A stretch of 64,000 nucleotides of DNA, taken from NCBI GenBank assembly GCA_037349105.1, contig JAYJMM010000063.1:868001-932000 (forward strand). Reading direction: 5' to 3'. Positions 33,838 through 47,107 of this stretch are shown piece by piece (the stretch's first letter is position 1; each line of letters starts with the position of its first letter). The translations under genes and the position numbers were made by a program. This DNA is from Limnomonas spitsbergensis. Its lineage: Eukaryota > Chlorophyta > Chlorophyceae > Chlamydomonadales. The notes beneath the pieces were generated by a model, which worked only from the letters and a program-made list of their open reading frames with translations, was not told the DNA's origin and made no database searches.

Positions 33838-35290
33838 GGTGTGATTGCACGTGACGGTTGCGGGAGAGAGGCATGCCCAGTGGTTCACCCTATCGTTCTA
33901 GGTATAGTAATGCAATGAGCATTCTACACGATTCACTGAGATAACATCTTAGGCTAGCTTTTAAACGCGCGCCAAGAGTGATGGTAAAAGCTTAACATCA
34001 GCCTCGATAGTTGCATGATCATGCAATCGTGTGATTGCATGTCACGGTTGCGGGAGAGAGGCATGCGGGGTGGTTCACTCTATTGTTGGCTAAAGGTATG
34101 TATGGCCATGCGATAAGCATTCTACACCATTCACTGAGATAACATTGGCTAGCCTTAAAATACGCGCCAAGAGCGATGATGTAAGCTTAGCCTTAACCTC
34201 AATATTGCATGGTCATGCAATGGTGTGATTGCATGTAACGGTTGCGGGAGAGAGGCATGTGGGGTGGTTCACCCCTTGGTTATAGGTATGGCCAAGCTAT
34301 AAGCATTCTACAACATTCCTTGAGATCAGACATGCTAGCCTTTAAATGCGCGCTAAGGTGGATGATATGAGCTTAACACTAGCCTCGATATTGCCTAGTC
34401 ATGCAATCGTGTGATTGCATGTAACGGTTGTGGGTGAGAAGCTTGCATGGTGGTTATGGTGGTTCACCCCATTGCTTTAGGTATGGCCAAGCGATAAGCA
34501 TTCTACACCATTCACTGAGAAAACATAAGATAGCCTTTACATGCGTGCTAAGAGTGTATATATAAGCTTAGCATGAGCCTCGATATATATTGTTTGGTCA
34601 TGCAATGGTGTGATGATTGCATGTCACGGTTGCGGTAGAGAGGCATGCGGGGTTAGCGGGGTGCTTCACCCCTTGGTTATAGGTATGGCCAAGAGATAAG
34701 CATTATTAGCATTATACACCATTTACACATTTCTAGGAGACAAGATATGCTATCTTTTAAATGTGCGCTAAGATCGATGATATGAGTTTAACATCAACCT
34801 CGATATTGCCTGGTCATGCAATGGTGTGATTGCATGTGATGGTTGCGGGAGAGCTAGGCATGTGGGGTGGTTGACCCTGGCTAGCCTTGCTAAACGTATG
34901 GGCATGCGATAAGCATTCTACACCATTCACTTAGATAACATTGGCTAGCCTTTAAACACGCGCCAAGAGCGCTGATATAAGCTTAGCCTCAGCCTCATAT
35001 TACATTGTCATGCAATTGTGTGATTGCATGTAACAGTTGCGGGAGAGAGGCATGCGGGGTAGTGGTTCATTCCATCGCTATATGTATGGCCAATCGATCA
35101 GAATTCTACACCATTCACTGAGATAAGATATGATAGCTTTTAAATGCTCGCTAAGAGCGATGATATAAGCTTAACATCAGCCTCGTTATTGCCTGGTCAT
35201 GCATTGGTGTGGTTGCATGTCACGGTTGCGGGAGAGAGGCATGCGGGGTGGTTCAGTCACTCCATCGCCATATGTATGGCCAAGCGATAG
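33838..35290 (+). repeat. Tandem array of eight ~183-218 bp units
   Basis: Each unit begins with the imperfect palindrome ATGCAAT-(C/G)GTGTG-ATTGCAT, then CACGGTTGCGGGAGAGAGGC, GGGGTGGTTCACCCC, GGCCAAGCGATAAGCATTCT and CACCATTCACTGAGATAACA, ending with GAGCGATGATATAAGCTTA. Units start near 33838, 34023, 34213, 34396, 34600, 34818, 35014 and 35202. Unit divergence is about 10-15 percent by eye. No coding potential. Confidence 0.9.
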
Positions 35291-35449
35291 GCATTCTACT
35301 ACTACTACTATGATGATGATGATGATGATAATGATTATTTGTTCGATGAGGACGATGGCTACGAGGATCCGAGGTCTCATGCATTCGGAGGCATTGGAGA
35401 TAACAGCATGTACCACTTGCTGGGCAATAAGGGCAAGAAGTTTCGATGA
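35291..35449 (+). CDS. Possible 3'-terminal exon with an acidic tract
   Basis: From a potential acceptor (CGATAG|GCA) the frame reads AFYYYYYDDDDDDND, then YLFDEDDGYEDPRSHAFGG and DNSMYHLLGNKGKKFR, then stop (52 aa). The amino-acid mix looks protein-like after the microsatellite-encoded Tyr/Asp run. It abuts the tandem array directly and no upstream exon was found. It could be a fragment of a gene into which the array expanded. Confidence 0.25.
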   Translation, partial: AFYYYYYDDDDDDNDYLFDEDDGYEDPRSHAFGGIGDNSMYHLLGNKGKKFR

Positions 35450-36539
35450 GCTGATACGGCCCATGGTGAAAGGTGCCTGGCTGCCGAACGCAGCCATGCA
35501 TGTACAAGGCTTGTCTGCAGTATTTGAAGCAATTATTACCTGACCTGTTTTCGGGCAATTAGATGCTTTGGATATGGTTCTGTGAAATAGCCTGTTTCTT
35601 GTTGCTCAACATTGATGTTGCCCATGCTTATTTTGTGTACAAGTGGAATGAAGTGTATGAATTTGTTTTTTTCTCGGCATCGGCATTGGCATGAACCTCC
35701 TACCGTTTTTAGTGTAGGTTTATAACTCCACATCTGTGTTCCACACCTTCTGCAACACTGCAGGCTCCTGCCAGCCCTAGGTTTTATTACATTCTGAACT
35801 CCATCAATAATGGGATTCAGCATGTCATGATGATGAGACAAGAAGGGTTCAGAACGAAGTATTTCATTGTACCAGAAGTTCTCACCTGACTGGGTGAAGT
35901 ATGTAAGAAGAACAAGGACAGTGGGTGTCAGGACAGAAACTACTAATTTATATACACGCTACCAGCCAGAATGGACTGTTGCACTCAGGGTACTTCCGCA
36001 TGTCAAGAACAACAGCAGAGATTTCAATGTTTAACAACTCGACATCATCTCGACCAACCATCCATATGGCAAGGTGCGCATGTGCTGATAGTGCTGATCC
36101 TCGAGACACAAATTCGATCTTCTAGACCCACACTGTACCTACTGGAAAATAGAAATGTTTTTTGCCAGGGTGCTAGATAAGAAACCACTGCGGCCTCAAT
36201 GCAAATAACCTGTTTACTTCACATCGCTGGATGAAGACTGGAGGAGGGCCGCGGCTGCGTTGGGCAGAGGAATGGGCGGCTGAGTATGCGGAGGACTTGG
36301 CGGTGTGACTGAGAGCTTGTGTATTGAGTTGCGCTTCATTGGCGCGTCTTGATAACTGCGACGTATAGCTGGCCGTTAAGCGCCTCATGTGGTAGGAGGG
36401 GCCAGGAGGCAGTAGCTTCTTCACTCAACATAATAAGCTTGTGCGCACATCCCTTTGTTTGATAGCGTGCTAGGACGGTGTGAGGGGTTTGGCCGACTAC
36501 TTCAAATATCTCTCATTCTCTCCGATATTGTTTACATGT

Positions 36540-36802
36540 TTAGAACAGTGCATACCCGATGGGCCCTGCTGAACGCTCGGCCACGTGGGGCTGGTAGGGA
36601 ATAACTAGGTTCAATTGCAGCTACCATGCACAGCATGGGCCATGGTGCAGCCATGCCATCCTCCTATTTGAGGGGGCAGGGACATGGAACCCAGCGCTCT
36701 ATTCGAGGGGAGGGAGAAGATCGTGTGGCGGATTCGATCCCTCAACCTCTGGGCATGGATGCCACCAGCGTTTTACCACTTAACCATTTCCCCTCATTTT
36801 CC
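36540..36802 (-). mobile_element. tRNA-derived SINE, fullest copy
   Basis: On the - strand, from about 36800, an A-box-like TGGTTAAGTGGT is followed about 35 bases later by a B-box-like GGATCGAATCC. That is the internal RNA polymerase III promoter spacing. The body continues to about 36545 with segments found again at 12040-12150 and 21950-22165, ending in CCCACGTGGCCGAGCGTTCA and GCAGGGCCCA. No complete tRNA cloverleaf can be drawn. Confidence 0.7.
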
Positions 36803-36804
36803 GA

Positions 36805-37660
36805 TACCGTAGAACGCCTTAGACTCCGCGCACCCCCCAAAAAGAGGAATTTATTTTTTCGTCGCGCAGTTAAAAAGAATTAAAGAAACGGTTGCGCAGC
36901 GACGATTTTTTTTTAAGTAATTTAATTTCAGGCCGTGCATAAGTTCTTACGGGGACCTGACCGACCATTTGCGCATATTCCAGTTCAACTCCGCGCACCG
37001 CTGATTTCTTGATTAATTATTACCGCGCGCAGCGTGTCCGCGCACTCCAATAATTATTATAATTACGAGCGGAGTCAAAGTCTTTATACGGTATTGTTTT
37101 CATGTCAATAACGTAACACCTATGGGCCCGCTCAAAGCTCGGCCGCGTGGGCGCCCAACTGTTCAAAAGGGATTTAAGAAAGAATTAAAAGGAGGCGAGG
37201 GGGAAAGGAACTAAAGGAGAGGCCGGGAAGGGAAAAAAGACCAAAACCAACACCTGAGTTCCACTAGAGACCAGCCCTCAACAAAGCCTCTAAGAAAATA
37301 AAAGTCCACAAAAGCAAGCGTATCCCACCCCTGCTTGGCCGCGAGGGCGCCCCACTGATTAGAAGGGAGAAACGAAAATGGGGCAAACAACAACAACAAC
37401 AAAATTGTTTACATGTGTAACCGGATCTTTTCACACACACACATCACTTGATTGTCATTGATTGACACACATAGGGTGGCGGCGGCGGCGGCCGGCCTCC
37501 TAGTAATCCCTCACGTTCCATACATAACCCTAACGTCCGTATCGTTGTTTGCGGTAATTGATCAGGCTCCCCTCAGGCCCCCCCCTCACGCTCCCCCTCA
37601 GTTGATCCTGCTTTTAATGGCAGGCTTGCGGTTAACGATCAGAGTCCTCCTCACGCGGCC
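36805..37660. other. Intergenic, foldback arm and low-complexity sequence
   Basis: Contains a minus-strand foldback arm (37105-37157), a partial arm near 37335 and short ACACAC and GGCGGC tracts. Around 36820-37080 are A/T-rich segments with CGCGCA motifs. No gene recognised. Confidence 0.4.
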
Positions 37661-37662
37661 CC

Positions 37663-41599
<3,937 letters not shown>

Positions 41600-42440
41600 C
41601 TGCGCCGCTTATGTGTATGCCGTATGCAGCAAAAAAAGTTGTTGATGTCAGATCTAGATATTTGGTGAGCAAGGTCTAAGTGAGAACTGCTGACAACGGC
41701 AAGGGTCGCTTTCCACCAATCTTATTACGAACGTCGTCAGTAGCCCAAGTGCTCCAGATTTTGGTGCCAGGTTTACAGGGTTCTCCCGCGCGCCCCGACC
41801 GAAGTCGGGCTACGGAGCGGGGCTCCCAGACCGGCGTTCACACCCCGCCCCGACCCAGCGCTACACCGAGCCACACCTTTCGCGCGTTGGGGAGAAAAAT
41901 CGCGTGGGGTGGCAGAATTCGCGTGGGCGAAAACAGCGCGGCGTGGCTTGACGTGTAGGCTTGGTTTGGCTTCGCGTGTGGCGTGTCGACCCTGCTGAAG
42001 TCGGTTCGTCGGGGCGCGGGTGTCGGTGTCACTCAAGGTCGTCGTCGTCGTCGCTGTATTTATCTTATGTAGCTGTAATACCTATCATACTTTCATAATT
42101 ACGTGGATAGGAGATATCGAGGAGAGTCAATTTGAACATCTTCAGCAAGCATCTTCAACATCTTCACGCTACCTTTACGAGCTGAAGTGTGCATGGAAAT
42201 GATATAAAACAAGCAGCATAACGGTTACCAGTTATACATATAGACGAATGCATGCATGTGCATGACAGTGCCCATGCATGGCAGTACCCGTGCATGCGAC
42301 ACCCGTGCGCGTAGCACTTGCACATGGCTGGTTCATGCATGGAAATTTGGGGATGGCATACCATAGTATAAACATGGTGTGATAATTTCATCAATAAAAC
42401 AGCTTCACGTTTATATTCCCCCCTGGTAGGCCATTACATG
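41600..42440. other. Region upstream of the glycosyltransferase
   Basis: Presumed promoter side of the minus-strand gene. It includes a 65-bp fragment (41715-41780) of the unit tandemly repeated at 45040-45760, and a G+C-rich stretch (41785-41960) with no recognised gene. At 42250-42310 there is a small cluster of GCATGCATGT / CCATGCATGG palindromes. Confidence 0.5.
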
Positions 42441-42452
42441 GTGGGTTGTGAC

Positions 42453-43459
42453 CAGGGTTTTTTTTAGTGGTTACCGGTTACGACTCGTAACCAAATCGGT
42501 AACCAAACAATTAATTCAGCCTCGCAGAGGCTCAGTCGGGCGGTAACCAGATTTTTATTATTTGTTCTTATTTGCGCTACAAGATCGCAAGCCCCGAAAC
42601 CTGCTTTGTACGGTGAGGCAACGGCTAGACGGACGGCGTTCGATTCGAGTCACTAGTCGTAAGTGCCGAAGTGCCTTTCTTAACTCCTTTCGCAACAATG
42701 CCGCCAAGGGGGCCGAGCCTGGGCAAACAACGCTCGATTCTGTCGTTTCTTCCTAATACAAGTGATGCCGTGGCCGCAAATACTGACACTTTAATAGAGA
42801 TTCAGCCCATGCGGAAGCCTGGCCGACCAAGGAAGCCGGTTCCAAGAGCAAACCAGCAAACAGCGCAACCTTTGGAGGCTGGAGAGGGGGAAACAGATGA
42901 TGAGGACGAAGATTATGTGGAGGAGGGGGAGGCATACGATGACCTGATGCCTGATCTCAGGCTGGGCTCATCAGATGAGGGCTCATCAGATGAGGAGGAG
43001 GCAGATGAGGAGGAGGCAGATGAGAGGGAGCTCCATGATCTCATGCAAGAGCTCCTGGATCCCTTGCATGTGGTTCAGCATCCCATGCAAGGTGTCGACC
43101 CTTTCGACAACCTCCTGTCAGCCATGGATGCATCGTCAGGGGAGGAGAGGACTGCCAGGCCTGCCACAGCAGCCGGTGCTACTGAGTGCCGCTTCTCACC
43201 GGTGCCCCATGTGGACCTCATTGGCTTTGTCACTGTTAATGCTAGTAAACTTCAAATCATTTAATTCTGAGCATTTTCACAATGTGTCTACCTATGCAGA
43301 TAGAGCCATTTTTTCTGAGCACCGGGGGCGTTGCCCCCGGACCCCCATGTGGGGGGGAAACCCCCCCACACCCCCCGGCTCGCTTCGCTCGCCTGCTCGC
43401 TTCGCTCGCGCACAAAAAGTAACCAAAATTAATTGCAAATCCCACTAAAAAAAAACCTG
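42453..43459 (+). mobile_element. Second hAT-like element, 1007 bp
   Basis: The ends are CAGGGTTTTTTTTAGTGG and, inverted, CAGGTTTTTTTTTAGTGG. They are flanked by a perfect 8-bp duplication GTTGTGAC (42445-42452 and 43460-43467). It carries a 198-codon frame and, near its right end, a GGGGGCGTTGCCCCCGGACC hairpin region and GCTCGCTTCGCTCGC repeats. No transposase catalytic region is recognisable. Confidence 0.88.
42671..43264 (+). CDS. Acidic protein with an AT-hook, inside the hAT-like element
   Basis: A 197-aa frame. A basic AT-hook-like KPGRPRKPVPRA (about residues 48-59) follows a Ser/Leu N-terminus (SLGKQRSILSFLP). A long Asp/Glu-rich stretch then contains GSSDEGSSDEEEADEEEADE, and the tail DLIGFVTVNASKLQII ends at the stop. 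AT-hook plus acidic region could be the N-terminal part of a transposase or an accessory protein, truncated by internal deletion. ATG at 42671 or the in-frame ATG at 42698 may be used. Confidence 0.5.
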   Translation: MPFLTPFATMPPRGPSLGKQRSILSFLPNTSDAVAANTDTLIEIQPMRKPGRPRKPVPRANQQTAQPLEAGEGETDDEDEDYVEEGEAYDDLMPDLRLGSSDEGSSDEEEADEEEADERELHDLMQELLDPLHVVQHPMQGVDPFDNLLSAMDASSGEERTARPATAAGATECRFSPVPHVDLIGFVTVNASKLQII

Positions 43460-43617
43460 GTTGTGACACACCTCCCCTCTTCATTTAGTAAGACCTGCTT
43501 CTGTATGTTGAACACTAAATGATTTGCACATGATTAATGGTGCCCTGGAGGTTTGGATGCCTTGCCAACCCACCCACTTCAGCATACAGAACGAATGCAT
43601 AATTCTGCAAGAAGATG

Positions 43618-43977
43618 ATTATTCTGGGCTGCTGTTCACACCAGGGCTTCTTTGCTGCCTTGGCCTCCACACTTGCTGGACTGCAAATATTTCTTGACAT
43701 CCTGGTAGAGCACAATCATGTGCATCTGCAGGTATGTTCATTATGCCAGGGCTCACTGTTAAGAGTGAAAACAGAGAGTGACTGGCTGGGCTTGAGGAAC
43801 AGCATTATTCTGGGCTGCTGTTCACACCAGGGCTTCTTTGCTGCCTTGGCCTCCACACTTGCTGGACTGCAAATATTTCTTGACATCCTGGTAGAGCACA
43901 ATCATGTGCATCTGCAGGTATGTTCATTATGCCAGGGCTCACTGTTAAGAGTGAAAACAGAGAGTGACTGGCTGGGC
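43618..43977 (+). repeat. Two nearly identical ~174-bp tandem copies
   Basis: TATTCTGGGCTGCTGTTCAC through GAGTGACTGGCTGGGCTT occurs at 43618-43791 and again at 43804-43977 with essentially no differences. Each contains an open frame HQGFFAALASTLAGLQIFLD followed by CTGCAG|GTATGT, which would be a good splice donor. An exon duplication of an unrecognised gene is possible. Confidence 0.85.
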
Positions 43978-44117
43978 TTATCATAGAAGCTACACACTGT
44001 TTAAATGCTCAAGAAAATACATTGTATCAATTGAAATATTTCTGAAATTTATAATCCCAGTATCTTTGTATATGTATGCACTTTAAACGGCAAATGTACC
44101 ATTCACAGTATTTGCAT

Positions 44118-45047
44118 CTACACATGCTTTTGTTTCTTCTGATCTGCAGCTTGCTGGTGCAACAGCATCTGGGCATCATAACGTGCTTTGTAAGGAGATC
44201 TTGACTCGTCATCTAGATCCCTCCAGCGACGAGCACACGCTGCCATCACCACGGTCTGGCTCACACCTTCTCCACCACTGAGGCTTGTGAGCTCCAGCCT
44301 CACTGAATCTTTCACATCATTGCAGAACGAAATATATTGACTAGGAGGCTTCCTTGGCATGGTCGGATCTGCTCTCCTCTTCTGGCCAGCTCCTGTTGAG
44401 GTCCCCAGCTGCTACCCAGCTCCTGATGAGGCTCCCAACAGGTGCCCAGCCACTGATGAGGCCCCCAACTGCTGCCCAGCTCCTGATGAGGCACCCAGCT
44501 GATGCCCAGCCACTGATGAGGCCCCCAGCTGCTGCCCAGCTCCTGATGAGGCACCCAGCTGCTGCCCAGCTCCTGATGAGGCCCCCAGCTGCTGCCCAGC
44601 TCCTGATGAGGCACCCAGCTGCTGCCCAGCTCATGATGAGGCACCCAACAGGTGCCTAAGTCCTGATGAGGCCCCCAGCTGCTGCCCAGCTCCTAAAGAG
44701 GCCCACAGCTGCTGCCCAGCTCCTGATGAGGCCCCCAGCTGCTGCCCAGCTCCTGATGAGGCACCCAACAGGTGCCTAAGTCCTGATGAGGCCCCCAGCT
44801 GCTGCCCAGCTCCTGATGAGGCCCCCAGCTGCTGCCCAGCTCCAGATGAGGCCACCAGCTGCTGCCCAGCTCCTGATGAGGCACTCAGCTGCTGCCCAGC
44901 TCCTGATGAGGCACCCAACAGGTGCCTAAGACCTGATGAGGCTCCCAGCTGCTGCCCAGCTCCTGATGAGGCCCCCAGCTGCTGCCCAGCTCCTGATGAG
45001 GCACCCAACAGCTGGGTATAGTGGTTTGGTTTGCTGGTCGAGGTCAT
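44118..45047 (-). pseudogene. HMG-box protein with a decapeptide-repeat N-terminus, broken by two in-frame stops
   Basis: The last 81 codons (44360-44118) read PSQYISFCNDVKDSVRLELT, then CARRWRDLDDESRSPYKARY: an HMG-box pattern (aromatic-x-x-F near the start, RRW in helix 2, S/D-PY-A in helix 3). Upstream in exactly the same frame lie about 20 decapeptides GASSGAGQQL from a 30-bp minisatellite, back to ATG at 45047 (MTSTSKPNHYTQL). Two point changes inside repeat units create stops, TGA near 44631 and TAG near 44415. Either the full frame is a recent pseudogene or translation begins at 44360, giving a stand-alone HMG box. HMG boxes bind and bend DNA. Confidence 0.6.
44380..45012 (-). repeat. 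30-bp coding minisatellite
   Basis: About 21 units with the core CAGCTCCTGATGAGGC and CCCAGCTGCTGCC (+ strand); the 30-bp period preserves frame. A secondary pattern, an AACAGGTGCCTAAG variant every 4-5 units, indicates higher-order duplication. Confidence 0.92.
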
Positions 45048-45760
45048 AGCGCTTTTAGGGTAAACTGCGTCCCCGAGGCAGGCTGTCGGACGTGATGTCA
45101 GGGACGCGTGACATCACACTTTTTTGTGCGAGCCGAACTCTTCTTTCTTCTTGACCGTTCCTTCTTTATTTGTCTTGTCTACGTTCGGCATTCTAGTTAC
45201 GAACGTCGTCAGTAGCCCAAATGCCCCAGATTTTGATGTCAGGTTTACAGGGTTTGGCGGAAGAGGTCATAGCGCTTTTAGGGTAAACTGCGTCCCCGAG
45301 GCGCGCGGTCGGACGTGACGTCAGGGACACGTGACATCACACTTTTTGTGCCAGTCGGACTCTTGTGTCATCCTGACCGTTCCTTCTTTGTTTGTCTTGC
45401 CTACGTTGACCTAGTTACAAACGTCGTCAGTAGCCCAGATGCCTCAGATTTTGAGGAGGGCTTTCAGGGTTTGGCGGATGACGGTTTAGCGCTTTTAGGG
45501 TCAACTGCGTCCCCGAGGCGCGCGCAGTCGGACGTGACGTCAGGGACGCGTGACATCACACTTTTTGTGCCAGTCGGACTCTTGTGTCATCCTGACCGTT
45601 CCTTCTTTGTTTGTCTTGCCTACGTTCGGCGACTAGTTACGAACATCGTCAGTAGTAGCCGCAGATTTTGATGTCAGGTTTTTCAGGGTTTGGCGGGTGA
45701 GGTCATTGCGCTTTCAGAGTGCACTGCGTCCCCGAGGCAATCATCGCGTCAGGCTTGGCC
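45040..45760 (+). repeat. Four ~215-bp tandem units with CRE-like TGACGTCA sites
   Basis: Units start at about 45040, 45263, 45478 and 45695 with GAGGTCATAGCGCTTTTAGG-like sequence. They contain CTGCGTCCCCGAGGC and GACGTGACGTCAGGGACGCG, then CACACTTTTTGTGC, CTTGACCGTTCCTTCTTT, and ACGAACGTCGTCAGTAGCCC. One fragment lies 3.3 kb away at 41715-41780. Dense bZIP-type motifs suggest amplified promoter sequence, but this is inference. Confidence 0.85.
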
Positions 45761-45855
45761 TGTGTTGGAGGGATACGTTGCATCACACTTTTTGTGCGAG
45801 CCGAACTCTTCTTTCTTCTTGACCATTACTTCTGTGTTTGCCTTTCGGTGACTAG

Positions 45856-46283
45856 TTCGGACGCTGCGTGAGCGCCCCTATGCAAAGTTCGTTATTTGTC
45901 ACGTCTATGTGCAGAACCCTAAATCCTGAAAGTGCAACCACCATGTCATCGGACGAGTCAAATGCCTGCTATGAACAACTGCTGGATCCTCGTTTTGTAT
46001 ACCGCGTTGTGTTCGGCTGTTATCGCTTTATCCCACTTTCGAATTTGTACGAAGTGCCAGCGGGCCGGGTATGTCCCTGGTGTCAGTCCAGTCGTCAAAA
46101 TCGGTGAACCGCTAGCTTGCTGCGTGAGTGCGTGCCCGCCGAGCATGTTGTCGCTCAGCAGCTGAGAGCCTGAGCCTGAGGCAGAAGGTTACGCTTCTTT
46201 CGTCCAATCGGCGGCATTTCTTACATTCCGGAGCACGAACACTTCCTTTGTCCGCATTTTTCAGTCCCCACGCTCCATGACAG
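45856..46283 (+). repeat. Uninterrupted copy of the unit split by the first hAT-like element
   Basis: Matches 23666-23816 plus 24619-24885. The region equivalent to the insertion point reads TATACCGCGTTGTGTTCGG (45999-46017), with a single copy of the CCGC(G/A)TTG target. Confidence 0.88.
45943..46107 (+). CDS. 54-codon frame with a CPWC motif in the repeated unit
   Basis: The frame opens MSSDESNACYEQLLDPRF and ends RVCPWCQSSRQNR. The CxxC could bind zinc or be redox-active, and the frame is conserved in the other copy apart from the insertion. It may be an exon fragment or remnant of a mobile element. No family recognised. Confidence 0.3.
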   Translation: MSSDESNACYEQLLDPRFVYRVVFGCYRFIPLSNLYEVPAGRVCPWCQSSRQNR

Positions 46284-46284
46284 A

Positions 46285-47107
46285 AAATGTGCAGGCCGAT
46301 AGCCGGGCGCAAGGCGACAGAGGATAGATGGTTCGCGCTCTGACATTGATCAAGCATGGCGAATTTTGTACACATGGCCAAACTTCAATTTGGAGCCAAG
46401 TCAGTCCTACCTAGACTACTGCATAGTGCATACAATCCTAGCTGCAGCCCAGCCTTGACCCCACTACTCACCGATCCTACCCGGGATTCTACCTGCTGAC
46501 GACTGTTCTTCACGCCCTCATCGACTCCTTCCCGGCATCCCCAAGCCTGTTACTGCCTCGCCATTGCCTGGGCTCACTCGGCTCACTCTGTCAATGAAAG
46601 GCTTGGAGAGCCGCCTGAAGCTCGCCGACAGAGTGCTGGGATCAGGCAAGTATGGGTAGTGAAATCTTGTGATCAGATGTTTTTTGTAACACCTACTACC
46701 GGTAGGCAGATGTACGATATCAATCAGCTGCTGCTGCATGCAGCTGCTGCTTTGAACCCTTCCTGTTTAGCACTTCAGCACTCGTGCACTTGCAAGCTGT
46801 AAGTGAGCTGCAACTGACAGGCCATGTCCATTCCCGATATTCCATTCTTCCAGCTGGTTCCTGTTACCCTTAACCCTAAACCCTAAATGGTAACCCTAAT
46901 CCCTAACCATGAACCCTACACCGTAAACACTTAACCCTAAAACCTAAACCTAAACCCTAAAGAATACCTATACCCTGAACCCTCAACTCTTAACCTTGAA
47001 TCTTGAACTCTAAGGCATTCAACAACAATCCGCGACCTCGTGTCCCCCCCCCCCCCATATCATGAAGACGATAAGCCATGCGCTGCCACCTGTGTTCCTG
47101 CTTCCAG
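46285..47107. other. Region upstream of the first visible kinase exon
   Basis: Contains a telomere-like tract (46865-47010: CCCTAAACCCTAAA with many variants) and a C homopolymer (47043-47056). The exon encoding the start of the kinase glycine loop was not found and may lie further upstream. Confidence 0.45.
46865..47010 (+). repeat. Interstitial telomere-like CCCTAAA tract in the kinase intron
   Basis: Degenerate CCCTAAA/CCCTTAA units, the reverse of plant-type TTTAGGG. Similar tracts occur at 1320-1640, 2955-3005, 6700-7010, 7495-7550, 16015-16060, 16260-16460 and 48785-48830, almost all in introns. Confidence 0.8.

Noticed and set aside
36725..36800. Functional tRNA gene on the minus strand
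   Set aside because: A and B boxes are present, but no acceptor stem or complete anticodon arm can be formed, and the body is repeated elsewhere without the head; a SINE explains it better.
44380..45012. CRISPR-like 30-bp repeats
   Set aside because: Units are contiguous without spacers and encode a decapeptide in frame with an HMG box.
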